A DNA stretch of 64,000 nucleotides from Akkermansia sp. (GCA_017398765.1 JAFQEY010000035.1:1-64000), one strand, 5' to 3'; positions 31,807 to 41,601 are shown, counted from the stretch's first letter. A program made the numbers and translations. Notes: generated by a model not told the origin, from the letters alone.

Positions 31807-32769
31807 TTATGGCTGCATGCAGTTGAGAATGACCGAGATGATAGTCTCCATCTCATCCGGTCGGGACTCGGCAATAAGAATGACAAGTGCCACCAGTGTA
31901 GCATCTGCCAGCCGTTTTTCACCATCAATAAAGAGGGCGTTGTTGCAATCCAGAAAATACAGGAACACGGCAGCGGCAATGCGTTTGTTACCGTCGTAAA
32001 ATCCGTGATTTTTGACGGCAAAATACAGCAGGCGGGCTGCTTTTTCCTCCATGGTAGGATAGATATCCACACCACCGAAGCTTTGGTAGATATTCCCCAG
32101 AGAGCCGCGAAAGGAATCATCCTTTTCGCGCCCGAAAAGGTCGGATTCCGCGCCGAAACTCATGCTGTCTATGAGTCTGCGGCATTCATCGTAGCTGAGC
32201 ACATAGCAGTCAGAGCGGCCTTCGGGGCGGGTAAGACACTGGTGGTCATACGCATCCAACAGATTCAAACCGGTGCTGTAATGCTCTATCACATCCAGCA
32301 CCTGCCGGGCATCCGAACGGTCTGCGGCGCGGCGCATCAGCCGCACCACCTGTCCCAGCTGCTGCAGGCGGCGCTCATGCACCACATAGCCGCGCAGCAG
32401 ATACTCCCGCAAACGGCGCGTTGCCCAGATTCGGAACTGCGTACCCCGCCGCGTATTCACACGGTAGCCCACGGAGAGTATCATGTCCAGGTTGTAAAAT
32501 CGGACGGGACGACTGACCTGTCGATTCCCTTCCCGCCGAACTTGTAAAAATTCCTTACAAGTTCCCTCTCGTTGAAGCTCAAGCTCTTGGTATATATTAC
32601 CAACATGCATGATGATATTCTGAACCGTTGTCTGAAACAGCTCAGACATCATCTGCTGCGTCATCCACAGCGTTTCATCCTGCAGGCGGATATCCAGCTG
32701 CACCTCACCATCGGGAGTGGTGTAGAGCAGTATCTCGCTCTCAGGTTCCTGTGGAATATCGGCTTTCAT
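31807..32769 (-). CDS. RhuM-like protein fused to a Fic/Doc domain
   Basis: 320 residues. The N-terminal half matches RhuM/KilA-type virulence proteins (LQDETLWMTQQMMSELFQTTVQNI, then FYNLDMILSVGYRVNTRRGTQFRIWATRRL). The C-terminal part is a Fic/Doc domain with the active motif HGFYDGNKR (255-263). Fic enzymes transfer AMP or phosphate to target hydroxyls; the RhuM part may direct DNA or protein binding. These fusions occur in bacterial accessory regions; host target unknown. It has its own promoter (32782-32810), giving a leader of about 6 bases. Confidence 0.85.
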   Translation of the reverse strand: MKADIPQEPESEILLYTTPDGEVQLDIRLQDETLWMTQQMMSELFQTTVQNIIMHVGNIYQELELQREGTCKEFLQVRREGNRQVSRPVRFYNLDMILSVGYRVNTRRGTQFRIWATRRLREYLLRGYVVHERRLQQLGQVVRLMRRAADRSDARQVLDVIEHYSTGLNLLDAYDHQCLTRPEGRSDCYVLSYDECRRLIDSMSFGAESDLFGREKDDSFRGSLGNIYQSFGGVDIYPTMEEKAARLLYFAVKNHGFYDGNKRIAAAVFLYFLDCNNALFIDGEKRLADATLVALVILIAESRPDEMETIISVILNCMQP

Positions 32770-32781
32770 TACGTCTCACTC

Positions 32782-32810
32782 GGTATACTACATCCGGGAG
32801 AGACATTCAA
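32782..32810 (-). promoter_or_regulatory. Promoter of the RhuM-Fic gene
   Basis: Minus-strand TTGAAT (32810-32805), 17-base spacer, TATACC (32787-32782), with 12 bases to the ATG. Confidence 0.6.
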
Positions 32811-32865
32811 GCCTAATCAGACTTTTTTCTCAGCTGCTCCACCATACAAGCGGAGGGATATCTTC

Positions 32866-33273
32866 TCATGGGAGAGTATAGACAAAGGGTACTGCGTCAA
32901 ATGAATTCACAACAGTTATATAGGAAATGGGTATGCCGACCTCTTTCAGAGGCTGTACAGCCTGACTAATCATTTTCCCGGTGGAGAGATAGGTGACATG
33001 CACCGCCACGGGTTCTGTGCAAACAAGCACTTCCCTGACCTCCTGGGCGGAGCGGCAAACGATATAGCCATTGACCAGATAGGCAATCCCATCATCCGCC
33101 GTGCGGCAGACATGCACAGCGGCTGATTCTTTCATCCGCTGTGCATGCGCCGCCGGCATCTTACAGTCCTGAGGCAGCACCGGGGCGGGGTGGGATACAC
33201 ACCCGCAGCATAAAGCAGCGCACAAGAAAGCAAGGGGCAACTGTTTCACAGTGTGATGGAGAATGGCGGACAT
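32866..33273 (-). CDS. Small lipoprotein, hypothetical
   Basis: 135 residues. The N-terminus is a lipoprotein signal (QLPLAFLCAALCCGC; likely lipid-bearing Cys near 25). The mature part has no family I recognise; a repeated alternation of strands and a Thr/Val-rich end (YITVVNSFDAVPFVYTLP) suggest a small beta domain. Its start overlaps the stop of the upstream gene (TAATG), so the two are translationally coupled. Confidence 0.7.
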   Translation of the reverse strand: MSAILHHTVKQLPLAFLCAALCCGCVSHPAPVLPQDCKMPAAHAQRMKESAAVHVCRTADDGIAYLVNGYIVCRSAQEVREVLVCTEPVAVHVTYLSTGKMISQAVQPLKEVGIPISYITVVNSFDAVPFVYTLP

Positions 33274-33737
33274 TACCCGCGGCTGAGCAGCTGCGTGAGC
33301 TCAAACTGGAAAGCCTGCAGCTCTTCCTGTGTGGGAGTGCCGCTCAGGTCATTCCATGCGAATCGTCCCATCTGGTCAATCATCCATGCACCGTGTGTGC
33401 CGGAGGGGAAATCCACCTTGCCGGATATCAGCGCGCCGGGTAATTGCAGGTCATCCAGCGTCACTTTCGGCTTGCCGGGAGCGGCACCCGGCGCGGGAGC
33501 TGCGGGCTGCTGCGGCTCAGGAGCCGGTTCCGGGGCTTTCGGGGTCTCCTTTTTCGGTGCAGGAGCAGCGGAGGCAATTTCAATACCGTTGTCCAACAGC
33601 AGGAAACGGACATCCATGTAGGTAAGGTGCACGCCGCACTCCGTCACCAGTTTCTTCTGAATGCCATTCAAATCCACCCCGCCGGATGCCCAGCTGCGTA
33701 CCATCTCCAGTTGTTCTGCCGTTACCTTTGAGCTCAT
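33273..33737 (-). CDS. Conserved verrucomicrobial hypothetical protein
   Basis: 154 residues. The N-terminal roughly 60 residues (TAEQLEMVRSWASGGVDLNG, then IQKKLVTECGVHLTYMDVRFLLLDNGI) look like a short helical, DNA-binding-like or coiled domain that I associate with Verrucomicrobia. It is followed by a Pro/Ala/Gln-rich linker and a C-terminal beta domain (GKVDFPSGTHGAWMIDQMGRFAW). No signal peptide. The ATG at 33737 was preferred over one 14 codons earlier because family members start at this point; this is from memory. First gene of a two-gene operon with the lipoprotein. Confidence 0.65.
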   Translation of the reverse strand: MSSKVTAEQLEMVRSWASGGVDLNGIQKKLVTECGVHLTYMDVRFLLLDNGIEIASAAPAPKKETPKAPEPAPEPQQPAAPAPGAAPGKPKVTLDDLQLPGALISGKVDFPSGTHGAWMIDQMGRFAWNDLSGTPTQEELQAFQFELTQLLSRG

Positions 33738-33905
33738 GTCACCATCATACTCCCTGCCCCGCTCTCCTGCAAGCGGCAATCGTGGCTTACGCGCCTAATT
33801 TTTCAGCAGCCGAAAACATTAGAATCTTTCTTATTGTTTGTTTTAACTAACCTTAAATACAGCAGGGCAAGCATGGATTTTCGGCAGACAGAGAACACTT
33901 TAGGC

Positions 33906-33934
33906 TTGAACTTTACAAGTGAAAGGTGTTTAAT
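33906..33934 (+). promoter_or_regulatory. Promoter of the nuo operon
   Basis: TTGAAC (33906-33911), 17-base spacer, TTTAAT (33929-33934). The roughly 40-base leader contains GGCC-ggaggt-GGCC with an SD-like GGAGG in the loop. Confidence 0.6.
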
Positions 33935-33980
33935 ATCTCCGCGCGATAATGGCCGGAGGTGGCCTCGAATATAACCGGTT

Positions 33981-35225
33981 ATGAAGACAACAAAGATTTT
34001 ACAAGTGCCTGATACATCAGCCACAGCGGTGGACTATCTGAAGAACGATGCCGAAGACCAGGGCGAGCTGGTGTCCCTGAACATGGGACCCTCCCACCCT
34101 GCCACACACGGCGTTCTTCGCTTAAAGTTAGTGATTGACGGTGAGGAGATTGTATCCTGCGACCCCGTTATTGGCTACCTGCACCGCGGCATGGAAAAGA
34201 TTGCGGAGAACTGCCATTACAACCAGTTTGTGACCTACACGGACCGCATGGACTATCTGGCACCGATGAGCAACAACATCGCCTATGCCTGCGCGGTGGA
34301 GAAGCTGATGGGCTGGGAGCTACCGGAACGCGGTCAGGCCATCCGCGTGCTGTGCTGTGAGCTTTCCCGCATCTCCTCCTGCTTCCTGGGCACGGGCGTG
34401 TATGCCATGGACACCGGCGCCATGACCGCTTTCCTGTATGCATTCGAGGAGAAGGAGCGCGTCCACAACATCTATGAGCAGATCTGCGGCGCCCGCTTCA
34501 CCTCCAGTTACACCCGCATCGGCGGCATGACCCGTGATTTGCCGAAGGGAATCGAGAAACAGATTCTTGCTTTCTGCGACAGTGCCCTGCGCACCGTGGA
34601 TGAGATGGAAAAACTGCTGCTGCACAATAAGGTATTCATCGACCGTCTGGTCGGCGTGGGTGTCATCACCAAGGAGATGGCCCTGCAGAACGGCATGACC
34701 GGCAACAACCTGCGCGCCAGCGGCATCCGGCGCGACCTGCGCAAAACCAACCCCTATCTGGGCTACGAGCAGTATGAATTCGACATCCCCGTAGCGGAGG
34801 AGGGCGACTGCTACGCCCGCTTCCAGGTGCGCATGGAAGAAATCCGCCAGTCCGTCCGCATCATCCGCCAGGTACTGGCCAAGATGCCCGGCGGTCCCAT
34901 CTGGGTGCAGAACGACAAGGGCATCCTGCCCAACAAACAGGCTGCCATGGAGGGCATAGAGGAACTCATCCGCCAGTTCATGGTCAGCACAGAGTGCGTG
35001 AACGCCCCGGTCGGTCAGGTCTACTTTGCCGCAGAAAACCCGAAGGGCGAGCTGGGCTTCTTCCTGGATTCCAAGGGCGGCGGCATAGCCAACCGCCTGA
35101 AGATGCGCAGCCCCTCCTACTGCACTCTTTCCATCCTGCCGGAGCTGCTGCCGGGTCACCTGGTCAGTGACGTACCCGCCATTCTGGGTTCCTTCGACTT
35201 CGTGCAGGGCGAATGCGACCGCTAA
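33981..35225 (+). CDS. nuoD: NADH-quinone oxidoreductase subunit D (49 kDa)
   Basis: 414 residues. Signature [20 protein letters not shown], then [39 protein letters not shown], and the C-terminal D-V[15 protein letters not shown]. It carries the quinone-site residues of the peripheral arm (NiFe-hydrogenase-like fold). It is the first gene of the operon: nuoA, nuoB and nuoC do not precede it. The N-terminal 30 residues are an extension before the family block. Confidence 0.97.
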   Translation: MKTTKILQVPDTSATAVDYLKNDAEDQGELVSLNMGPSHPATHGVLRLKLVIDGEEIVSCDPVIGYLHRGMEKIAENCHYNQFVTYTDRMDYLAPMSNNIAYACAVEKLMGWELPERGQAIRVLCCELSRISSCFLGTGVYAMDTGAMTAFLYAFEEKERVHNIYEQICGARFTSSYTRIGGMTRDLPKGIEKQILAFCDSALRTVDEMEKLLLHNKVFIDRLVGVGVITKEMALQNGMTGNNLRASGIRRDLRKTNPYLGYEQYEFDIPVAEEGDCYARFQVRMEEIRQSVRIIRQVLAKMPGGPIWVQNDKGILPNKQAAMEGIEELIRQFMVSTECVNAPVGQVYFAAENPKGELGFFLDSKGGGIANRLKMRSPSYCTLSILPELLPGHLVSDVPAILGSFDFVQGECDR

Positions 35226-35258
35226 CCACCTTTCAAAGACAAACACTTCTGAACACAC

Positions 35259-35840
35259 ATGTCTGAACAACCCAATGCGATTGATGCCCTGACGGCAGCC
35301 AAACCTTCTCCCGGTGAGAAGTACTTCCCCAAGTTTGCGGTAACGCCGGAGCTGACGGAGGAGGCAGCCAAGCTGGTGGCACTGTACCCGGAAGGCAAAG
35401 AGCAATCCGCCGTACTCCCCATCATCCACATGATTCAGGAAAAGCACGGCTACATCTGCCCGGAAGCCATGCCCTGGATTGCGGAAATGTGCAAGAGCAC
35501 CCCCATCCATGTGGCGGGTGTGGTCACTTTCTACCCCGGCATCCACACGCACTGCCCCGGCAAGTACCACTTCCGCGTGTGCCGCACCATCGCCTGCTCC
35601 CTTTCCGGCGGCGAGGAGCTGATTCCCTACATCTGCGGCAAGATTGGAGTGGATCCCGCCTCCATCACCGATGAGCACCCCATGGCAGTGAGCCCGGACG
35701 GTCTGTGGAGCATTGAGCCGGTAGAATGCCTTGCCAACTGCGGCTTTGGGCCCAATATCATGATTAACGATACACTGTATTCGCAGGTCACGCCGAAGAT
35801 GATTGACAAGCTGATTAACGAATACAGCAAGAATGCCTAA
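35259..35840 (+). CDS. nuoE: NADH-quinone oxidoreductase subunit E (24 kDa, 2Fe-2S)
   Basis: 193 residues. The thioredoxin-like 2Fe-2S domain has its four ligands in CRTIAC (first pair) and ECLANCGFGPNI (second pair). It passes electrons from the FMN of NuoF. An N-terminal extension of about 30 residues precedes the helical bundle. The gene follows nuoD by 33 bases. Confidence 0.96.
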   Translation: MSEQPNAIDALTAAKPSPGEKYFPKFAVTPELTEEAAKLVALYPEGKEQSAVLPIIHMIQEKHGYICPEAMPWIAEMCKSTPIHVAGVVTFYPGIHTHCPGKYHFRVCRTIACSLSGGEELIPYICGKIGVDPASITDEHPMAVSPDGLWSIEPVECLANCGFGPNIMINDTLYSQVTPKMIDKLINEYSKNA

Positions 35841-35856
35841 CCCCCCTCTGCGAAAC

Positions 35857-37266
35857 ATGAGCGAAATCACCTATATCCGCGGTCGCGAGCCGCACCCGCG
35901 TGAAACGCGCCGCATTTTCCGTAACATTGACCGCGAGGGATACAATCCCTCCATCAAATGTTTCATGGAGGACGGCGGTTACGAGACGCTGAAGAAGGCT
36001 ATCAAGATGGAGCCTGCCGACGTCATCAATGAAGTGAAGAAGAGCGGACTGCGCGGACGCGGCGGTGCCGGCTTCCCCACCGGTGTGAAGTGGACCTTCA
36101 TTCCCAAGGGCAACACCAAGCCCGTTTACCTGGTCTGCAACTGCGACGAATCCGAGCCCGGCACCTTCAAAGACCGCTTTGTAGTACACCAGGACCCGCA
36201 CCAGCTGCTGGAGGGCATGATTATTGCCTGCTATGCCGTGCAGGCTCACTTTGGTGTCATCTACATGCGCGAGGAGTTCCCGGAGGCCGCTAAAATCATG
36301 CAAAACGCCATTGAGGAAGCCAAGAAAAAGAAATTCCTGGGCAAGAACATCCTCAAGAGCGGCTTTGACCTGGAAATCATCGTCCACCGCGGAGCCGGGG
36401 CCTATATCTGCGGTGAAGAAACCGGTCTCATCAACTCCATTGAGGGACTGCGCCCCTATCCGCGCATCAAGCCGCCCTTCTTCCCCGCCGCCATCGGTCT
36501 GTATGGCTGCCCGACCATCGTGAACAACGTGGAATCTCTCTGCCAGGTGCGTCAGGTGCTCATGCGCGGAGCTGAAGCCTACGCCGCAGAGGGTGCGCAG
36601 CGTTCCCCCGGCACCCGAATCATCGGCGTGTCCGGCGATGTGAAGCGCCCGGGTTACTACGAAATCATTTCCGGCTCGCTGACCTACGGTGAGTTGCTCT
36701 ACGACATCTGCGGCGGCCCGAAGCGAGGCCGCAAGTTCAAGGCCATCATCCCCGGTGGAGCCTCTGCCAAAGTGATGCGCTGTGATGAGGTGCTCAAGGA
36801 CCGCAACCCTGACGGCACCGTGCGCGAGATGAGCGTGTTTGATATCCCGCTGGATTTGGACTCCATCGCCAAGTTCGGTTCCATGAGCGGTTCCGGCGGC
36901 GTGATTGTGATGGATGATTCCCGCAGCATGCCCAAGATGCTCAACAACCTCAACCGCTTCTTTGCCTGGGAATCCTGCGGCCAGTGCTCCCCCTGCCGCG
37001 AGGGCAACCCGTGGATGCTCAAACTCTCCACCCGCATCTGTGAGGGTAAGGGCTCTCCTGAGGATGTCGATTTGCTCAAATCCGTGGCAGACAACATCTG
37101 CGGTCGCACCGTCTGTGCTTTCGGTGAGGCCTGCTCCTGGCCCACCCAGGCATTCACCACCAAGTTCCGGGAAGAGTTCCTGGCGCTCACCAAGCCCATC
37201 AACGCCCTCAAGGCACACTCTCCGGAGACAGCCGAGGCCCGCAAGTACCTGATTCGCGAAGACTAA
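35857..37266 (+). CDS. nuoF: NADH-quinone oxidoreductase subunit F (51 kDa, FMN and NADH site)
   Basis: 469 residues. NADH/FMN site: GLRGRGGAGFPTGVKWTF and CNCDESEPGTFKDR; NADH-binding HRGAGAYICGEETGLINSIEG; 4Fe-4S ligands in ESCGQCSPCREG and the later CAFGEACSWP. The ATG at 35857 gives a 16-base gap after nuoE; an alternative in-frame ATG at 35833 would overlap nuoE by 8 bases. Confidence 0.96.
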   Translation: MSEITYIRGREPHPRETRRIFRNIDREGYNPSIKCFMEDGGYETLKKAIKMEPADVINEVKKSGLRGRGGAGFPTGVKWTFIPKGNTKPVYLVCNCDESEPGTFKDRFVVHQDPHQLLEGMIIACYAVQAHFGVIYMREEFPEAAKIMQNAIEEAKKKKFLGKNILKSGFDLEIIVHRGAGAYICGEETGLINSIEGLRPYPRIKPPFFPAAIGLYGCPTIVNNVESLCQVRQVLMRGAEAYAAEGAQRSPGTRIIGVSGDVKRPGYYEIISGSLTYGELLYDICGGPKRGRKFKAIIPGGASAKVMRCDEVLKDRNPDGTVREMSVFDIPLDLDSIAKFGSMSGSGGVIVMDDSRSMPKMLNNLNRFFAWESCGQCSPCREGNPWMLKLSTRICEGKGSPEDVDLLKSVADNICGRTVCAFGEACSWPTQAFTTKFREEFLALTKPINALKAHSPETAEARKYLIRED

Positions 37267-37283
37267 ACCTCTCTCTAAACTTC

Positions 37284-39017
37284 ATGAGCTCTATTCCCGC
37301 AATACTGCCGAAGGACGCCGCTGCCGCTGCCGGCAAGGTCAATGTCCAGATAAACGGCACCTGGTATCAATTCCCCAAGGGCACCCGTATCGTGGATGCC
37401 TGCAACTCCGTGGGTGCGCACGTGCCCACCTTCTGCTATCACCCGAAGCTCTCCGTGGTGGGTTCCTGCCGCATGTGCCTGGTGGAACAGGGCATGCCCC
37501 CCCGCCTGGCTCCCGGTGCCGCCCCTACCTATGATGAGAACGGCTACCAGCCCATCTCCTGGATGCCCCGCGCCGTCATCGCCTGCGCCAACACCGTGGC
37601 AGAGAACATGGGTATCCGCACCAACAGCAAGATGACCGAAGAGGCCCGCAAGGGCGTGCTGGAGTTCCTGCTGACCAACCACCCGCTGGACTGCCCCATC
37701 TGCGACCAGGCCGGTGAGTGCAAGCTCCAGGAATACACCGCCGACTACGGTCGCGGCACGCACCGCTTCACCGAAGCCAAGACCAAGAAGGGCAAGAACC
37801 TTCCCATCGGCCCGCGTGTGAATCTGGACCAGGAGCGCTGCGTACTCTGCCGCCGCTGCGTTCGCTTCATGAAAGAAATCGTGGGCGAGGAAGTGTTGGG
37901 GGTCGTGAACCGCGGCACCCACAACGCCATCTCCTGCTACCCCGGCACCACACTGGACAGCAATTACTCCATGAACACCGTGGACCTCTGCCCCGTGGGT
38001 GCGCTCACCAGCAAGGATTTCCGCTTCCAGATGCGCGTCTGGTTCCTGAAGAGCACGCCTACCATCGACGTGAACTGCGGCACCGGCACCAACATCAACA
38101 TCTGGACCCGCGAGAGCAAGGTATACCGCATCACCCCGCGCCAGAATGACGAGGTGAACAGCTGCTGGATGCCGGACAGCCACCGCCTTAACTACAAATA
38201 CATCAACGCTCCCGAGCGTCTGCTCACTCCGCTGGTCAAGACCGATGCCAAGGCACCGCAGCGTCCCACCACCTGGGACTCTGCCCTCAACCTCGTGGTC
38301 GAGCAGCTGCACAAGTGCGCCCCCACAGAAACCGCCATCGTGGCATCCGCCCGCATGACCAATGAGGAGCTCTACATGGTGCGCGCCCTGGCTCGTCAGC
38401 TCGGCATCACGAAGCTCGACATCGTTTCCCGCAAAGGAACGGGCGACAACATGCTGGTGAGCGAAGACCGCAACCCGAACACCAACGGCGTGAAGATGAT
38501 TCTGGGCAAGACCGGCACCGGTCTGAACGCCATCCGCCGCGGCGTGCGCAACGGCACCGTCCGTTTCGTCATTGCTCTGGGAGAAGACCTGACCTCCCCG
38601 GAAGCCGGCTTCACCAAGGAGGATTTGGAAGGACTGGACTACCTGCTCACCATCCACCACAGCGAAAACGAAACCACCCGCATGTCCGACGTGGTGCTGC
38701 CCGGTGTGACCTTTGCAGAGAAATACGGCACCATGATTAACGTGGCAGGCCGTATCCAGCGTCTGAACAAAGCCATCGAACCGCTGGGCGAGTCCCGCTC
38801 CGACTGGGCCATCTTCCGCGATGTGTCCGAGCGTCTGGGCTGCGACTGCGTGAAAGTCATTGCCTGCCCCACACCGATGATGGTGCTGGAGGAAATGGCA
38901 CAGGAGTTCGAGCCGATGAAGGGTCTCACCTGGGGCAACATCGGCAATGAGGGCAAGGTGATACTCAACACGGGCGTGACCATCCCCCTCATCGAACGCG
39001 AAAAAGCCAAGAAATAA
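37284..39017 (+). CDS. nuoG: NADH-quinone oxidoreductase subunit G (short form)
   Basis: 577 residues, much shorter than the roughly 900 of E. coli NuoG. Fe-S ligands are all present: 2Fe-2S FCYHPKLSVVGSCRMC, the His/Cys site HPLDCPICDQAGEC, and the 4Fe-4S CVLCRRCVRF. The molybdopterin-oxidoreductase-like C-terminal part is kept only up to about residue 550. It carries the Fe-S chain through the peripheral arm. Gap to nuoF 17 bases. Confidence 0.94.
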   Translation: MSSIPAILPKDAAAAAGKVNVQINGTWYQFPKGTRIVDACNSVGAHVPTFCYHPKLSVVGSCRMCLVEQGMPPRLAPGAAPTYDENGYQPISWMPRAVIACANTVAENMGIRTNSKMTEEARKGVLEFLLTNHPLDCPICDQAGECKLQEYTADYGRGTHRFTEAKTKKGKNLPIGPRVNLDQERCVLCRRCVRFMKEIVGEEVLGVVNRGTHNAISCYPGTTLDSNYSMNTVDLCPVGALTSKDFRFQMRVWFLKSTPTIDVNCGTGTNINIWTRESKVYRITPRQNDEVNSCWMPDSHRLNYKYINAPERLLTPLVKTDAKAPQRPTTWDSALNLVVEQLHKCAPTETAIVASARMTNEELYMVRALARQLGITKLDIVSRKGTGDNMLVSEDRNPNTNGVKMILGKTGTGLNAIRRGVRNGTVRFVIALGEDLTSPEAGFTKEDLEGLDYLLTIHHSENETTRMSDVVLPGVTFAEKYGTMINVAGRIQRLNKAIEPLGESRSDWAIFRDVSERLGCDCVKVIACPTPMMVLEEMAQEFEPMKGLTWGNIGNEGKVILNTGVTIPLIEREKAKK

Positions 39018-39048
39018 CGAATCAACACCAACGTAACATAAACCTGAT

Positions 39049-40314
39049 ATGATGGACGCTATCTTAAATTGGTGCGACAACCTGCTGGAAAACGACATCT
39101 GGTTCTACCTGATTACCACGGTAATCAAGTTGGTGCTGATGTTTGCCGTGATTCTGGCATTTGTTGTCCTTTCCGTGTGGATTGAGCGCCGCGTAGCCGG
39201 CTGGATTCAGGATCGCCCCGGTCCCAACCGCGCCGGCATTCCGCTGACGCTCTTCAAACGCTACGGCAGCAAGGAGAAGCAGCCGCTCAAGAACGTGCTG
39301 CACTACTTCGGCATTCCGGAGACCTGCTGGATTGCCAAACTCTGCACCTGGCTGAAGCTCGACCGCGACATCCCGACTTTCGGTCTGATGCAGCCCTGTC
39401 TGGACGGCGGCAAGCTCTTCCTCAAGCAGGAAAACACCCCCTCCTACGTGCGTAAAATCTATTTCATCATCGCTCCCATGCTGGTGCTGGGGCCGCCCAT
39501 GGTGGCAGCAGCGGTGGTGCCTTTCGCCTCCTCTGCCTCCACCTGCTGGGGTGATATCAACATGGTGGTGGCCAACATCGGCATCGGCCCGCTGTGGATT
39601 TTTGCCATCTCCGGGCTCTCCGTCTACGGTATCACCATGGCCGGCTGGTCCTCCAACTCCAAGTTCCCCTTCCTGGGAGGTCTGCGCGCCACGGCTCAGC
39701 TCATCTCCTATGAGGTGGCCATGGGGCTTTCCATCATCCCGCTGCTGATGATGTTCGGTACGCTCAACATGCAGGACATCGTGAGCAACCAGGCCGCCAA
39801 CGGCTGGACACTGCTGCCGCTGTGGGGTGAGGGTCTGAGCCTCCAGCGCTGGGCGCTCATGGTCCCCATGGTGCTCAGCTTCATCATCTTCGTGACCTGC
39901 GTCTTTGCAGAGGCCAACCGTACGCCCTTCGATATGGCGGAGTGTGAAACCGACCTGGTGGGCGGTTACCACACGGAATACTCCTCCATGAAGTTTGCCT
40001 CATTCTTCATGGGAGAATACGCCGCCATGGTCATCGGCTCCGCACTGGTGGTCACGCTCTTCCTGGGTGGCTGGTCCATCGGCTTCGGCGCGGATGAAGC
40101 ACTCCACGCCTGGTGCGACTGGGTGGCCGTCATCTGCCAGTTCCTCATGTTCATCATCAAGCTGCTGGCTTTCATCTTCTTCTTCGTGTGGGTGCGCTGG
40201 ACACTGCCGCGCTTCCGCTGGGACCAGGTAATGAAGCTGGGTTGGCTCGTCTTCCTGGAGCTGGCAGTAGCCAACATCTTCCTGACCGCCGCCATTCTGT
40301 ATTTCATCAAGTAA
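39049..40314 (+). CDS. nuoH: NADH-quinone oxidoreductase subunit H with an extra loop
   Basis: 421 residues, about 95 longer than E. coli NuoH. Typical blocks: IERRVAGWIQDRPGPNRAG, FGLMQPCLDGGKLFLKQE, EANRTPFDMAECETDLVGGYHTEY and several membrane helices. Between GPNRAG (residue 63) and FGLMQP (111) lies an insertion of about 47 residues with basic and aromatic patches. It is in frame, so not an error or frameshift. NuoH connects the quinone site to the proton-pumping arm. ATG at 39049 or 39052 are equally possible. Confidence 0.94.
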   Translation: MMDAILNWCDNLLENDIWFYLITTVIKLVLMFAVILAFVVLSVWIERRVAGWIQDRPGPNRAGIPLTLFKRYGSKEKQPLKNVLHYFGIPETCWIAKLCTWLKLDRDIPTFGLMQPCLDGGKLFLKQENTPSYVRKIYFIIAPMLVLGPPMVAAAVVPFASSASTCWGDINMVVANIGIGPLWIFAISGLSVYGITMAGWSSNSKFPFLGGLRATAQLISYEVAMGLSIIPLLMMFGTLNMQDIVSNQAANGWTLLPLWGEGLSLQRWALMVPMVLSFIIFVTCVFAEANRTPFDMAECETDLVGGYHTEYSSMKFASFFMGEYAAMVIGSALVVTLFLGGWSIGFGADEALHAWCDWVAVICQFLMFIIKLLAFIFFFVWVRWTLPRFRWDQVMKLGWLVFLELAVANIFLTAAILYFIK

Positions 40315-40329
40315 CCCTTTACACTCATC

Positions 40330-40896
40330 ATGTCTTACATCAAAATCAAACGGCCCAAGTTCTCCATCCTGGACAAGGTCTACGTGGTGGAGCTCGTGAA
40401 GGGGCTCTGCATCACCTTCAAGCACCTGGTGCTTTCCCTGCTGGGCAAAACACCCGCCAAAAAGGAATTCAACGGCAAAGGCGTGGGTGCCTGCATGCCC
40501 TTCCCCGAACAACGCTGGGATGACCGCCTGCCGGAATACTACCGCGGTGCCCCCACCCTGGTGCGCGGCGAGGACGGACGCGAGCGCTGCGTCTCCTGCC
40601 AGCTCTGCGAGTTCATCTGCCCGGCACGCGCCATCACCGTGACCCCCGGTGAGGTATCCCCGGACAGTGGCTGTCAGAAACAGGAAAAAGCCCCCAAGGA
40701 GTTCGAGATTGACATGCTGCGCTGCATCTACTGCGGCATGTGCCAGGAAGTCTGCCCGGAGCAGGCCATCTTCCTCTCCAAGGAATACCTCATCACCATG
40801 ACCGATCGCAAGAACGCCGTCCGCAACAAGGAGACGCTCTACCGCCTGGGCGGCACGCGCAAGGGTCTGGTCAACAAGTGGAACCAATACAAATAA
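40330..40896 (+). CDS. nuoI: NADH-quinone oxidoreductase subunit I (two 4Fe-4S)
   Basis: 188 residues with two ferredoxin motifs, CVSCQLCEFICP and CIYCGMCQEVCP, that carry electrons toward NuoB (encoded elsewhere). The N-terminal amphipathic stretch (FKHLVLSLLGK) probably contacts the membrane. Gap to nuoH 15 bases. Confidence 0.96.
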   Translation: MSYIKIKRPKFSILDKVYVVELVKGLCITFKHLVLSLLGKTPAKKEFNGKGVGACMPFPEQRWDDRLPEYYRGAPTLVRGEDGRERCVSCQLCEFICPARAITVTPGEVSPDSGCQKQEKAPKEFEIDMLRCIYCGMCQEVCPEQAIFLSKEYLITMTDRKNAVRNKETLYRLGGTRKGLVNKWNQYK

Positions 40897-40905
40897 TATA
40901 CCGCC

Positions 40906-41583
40906 ATGTTTGAATCCGCCATTTGTCAGATTATCTTTTACGTGTTTGCGGCACTGGCAGCTCTCTGCGCCATCGGCGTGGTTGCCTTCCGCAACCCCGT
41001 GGCTTCGGCCATGAACATGGCTCTGAGCTTCGGTTTCACCGCTGCCATCCTCTTCGGCATGGGAGCCCAGTTCCTGGGCATTGTGCAGCTCATCGTCTAC
41101 GCCGGTGCCATCCTGGTGCTCTTCCTCTTCGTCGTGATGATGCTCGACGTGAAAGCAGAGGAGCACTCCGGGCTGATGCCCATGGTGGTGGGCGTTGTGG
41201 TGGCCTCCATCTTTGCCGGCATCGTCACGCACGTTGCCCTGCACCTGCCGGGTGCTCAGGACGGAGCCTGCCCGGTCATCACCGCCTGTGAGAATATAGA
41301 TGCGCTGGCCGTGACAGATACCCCCAAGGCAGAAACAGCCGCTCCGCAGCAGACCGGTTTCGGCGGCTCCCTGCCGCAGCTGGACAGCAAGGCCGCCAAT
41401 CAGGCAGCCAATCCCGGCATGAGACCGGAGGCCGCAGCCGCAGCCACCGGTTACCCGGACGTGAAGCTGCTGGGCAAGACTCTGTTCACTCAGTATAACA
41501 TCGCCTTTGTCATCCTGAGCTTTGCCCTGCTTTCCGGCACGGTGGGCGCTGTGGCTCTGGCCCGCAAGATTCGCAAAGACTAA
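40906..41583 (+). CDS. nuoJ: NADH-quinone oxidoreductase subunit J
   Basis: 225 residues, membrane subunit. The conserved glycine/alanine-rich helix with the Tyr-containing VQLIVYAGAILVLFLFVVMMLD is clear. A hydrophilic Ala/Pro/Gln-rich segment (about 135-190) lengthens the loop before the last helix. Gap to nuoI 9 bases. Confidence 0.94.
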   Translation: MFESAICQIIFYVFAALAALCAIGVVAFRNPVASAMNMALSFGFTAAILFGMGAQFLGIVQLIVYAGAILVLFLFVVMMLDVKAEEHSGLMPMVVGVVVASIFAGIVTHVALHLPGAQDGACPVITACENIDALAVTDTPKAETAAPQQTGFGGSLPQLDSKAANQAANPGMRPEAAAAATGYPDVKLLGKTLFTQYNIAFVILSFALLSGTVGAVALARKIRKD

Positions 41584-41601
41584 CCCCTTTCACTCACACC
41601 C

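Noticed and set aside
39235-39380. Frameshift or assembly error in nuoH
   Set aside because: The extra segment is in frame, keeps the local base composition, and family blocks continue on both sides.
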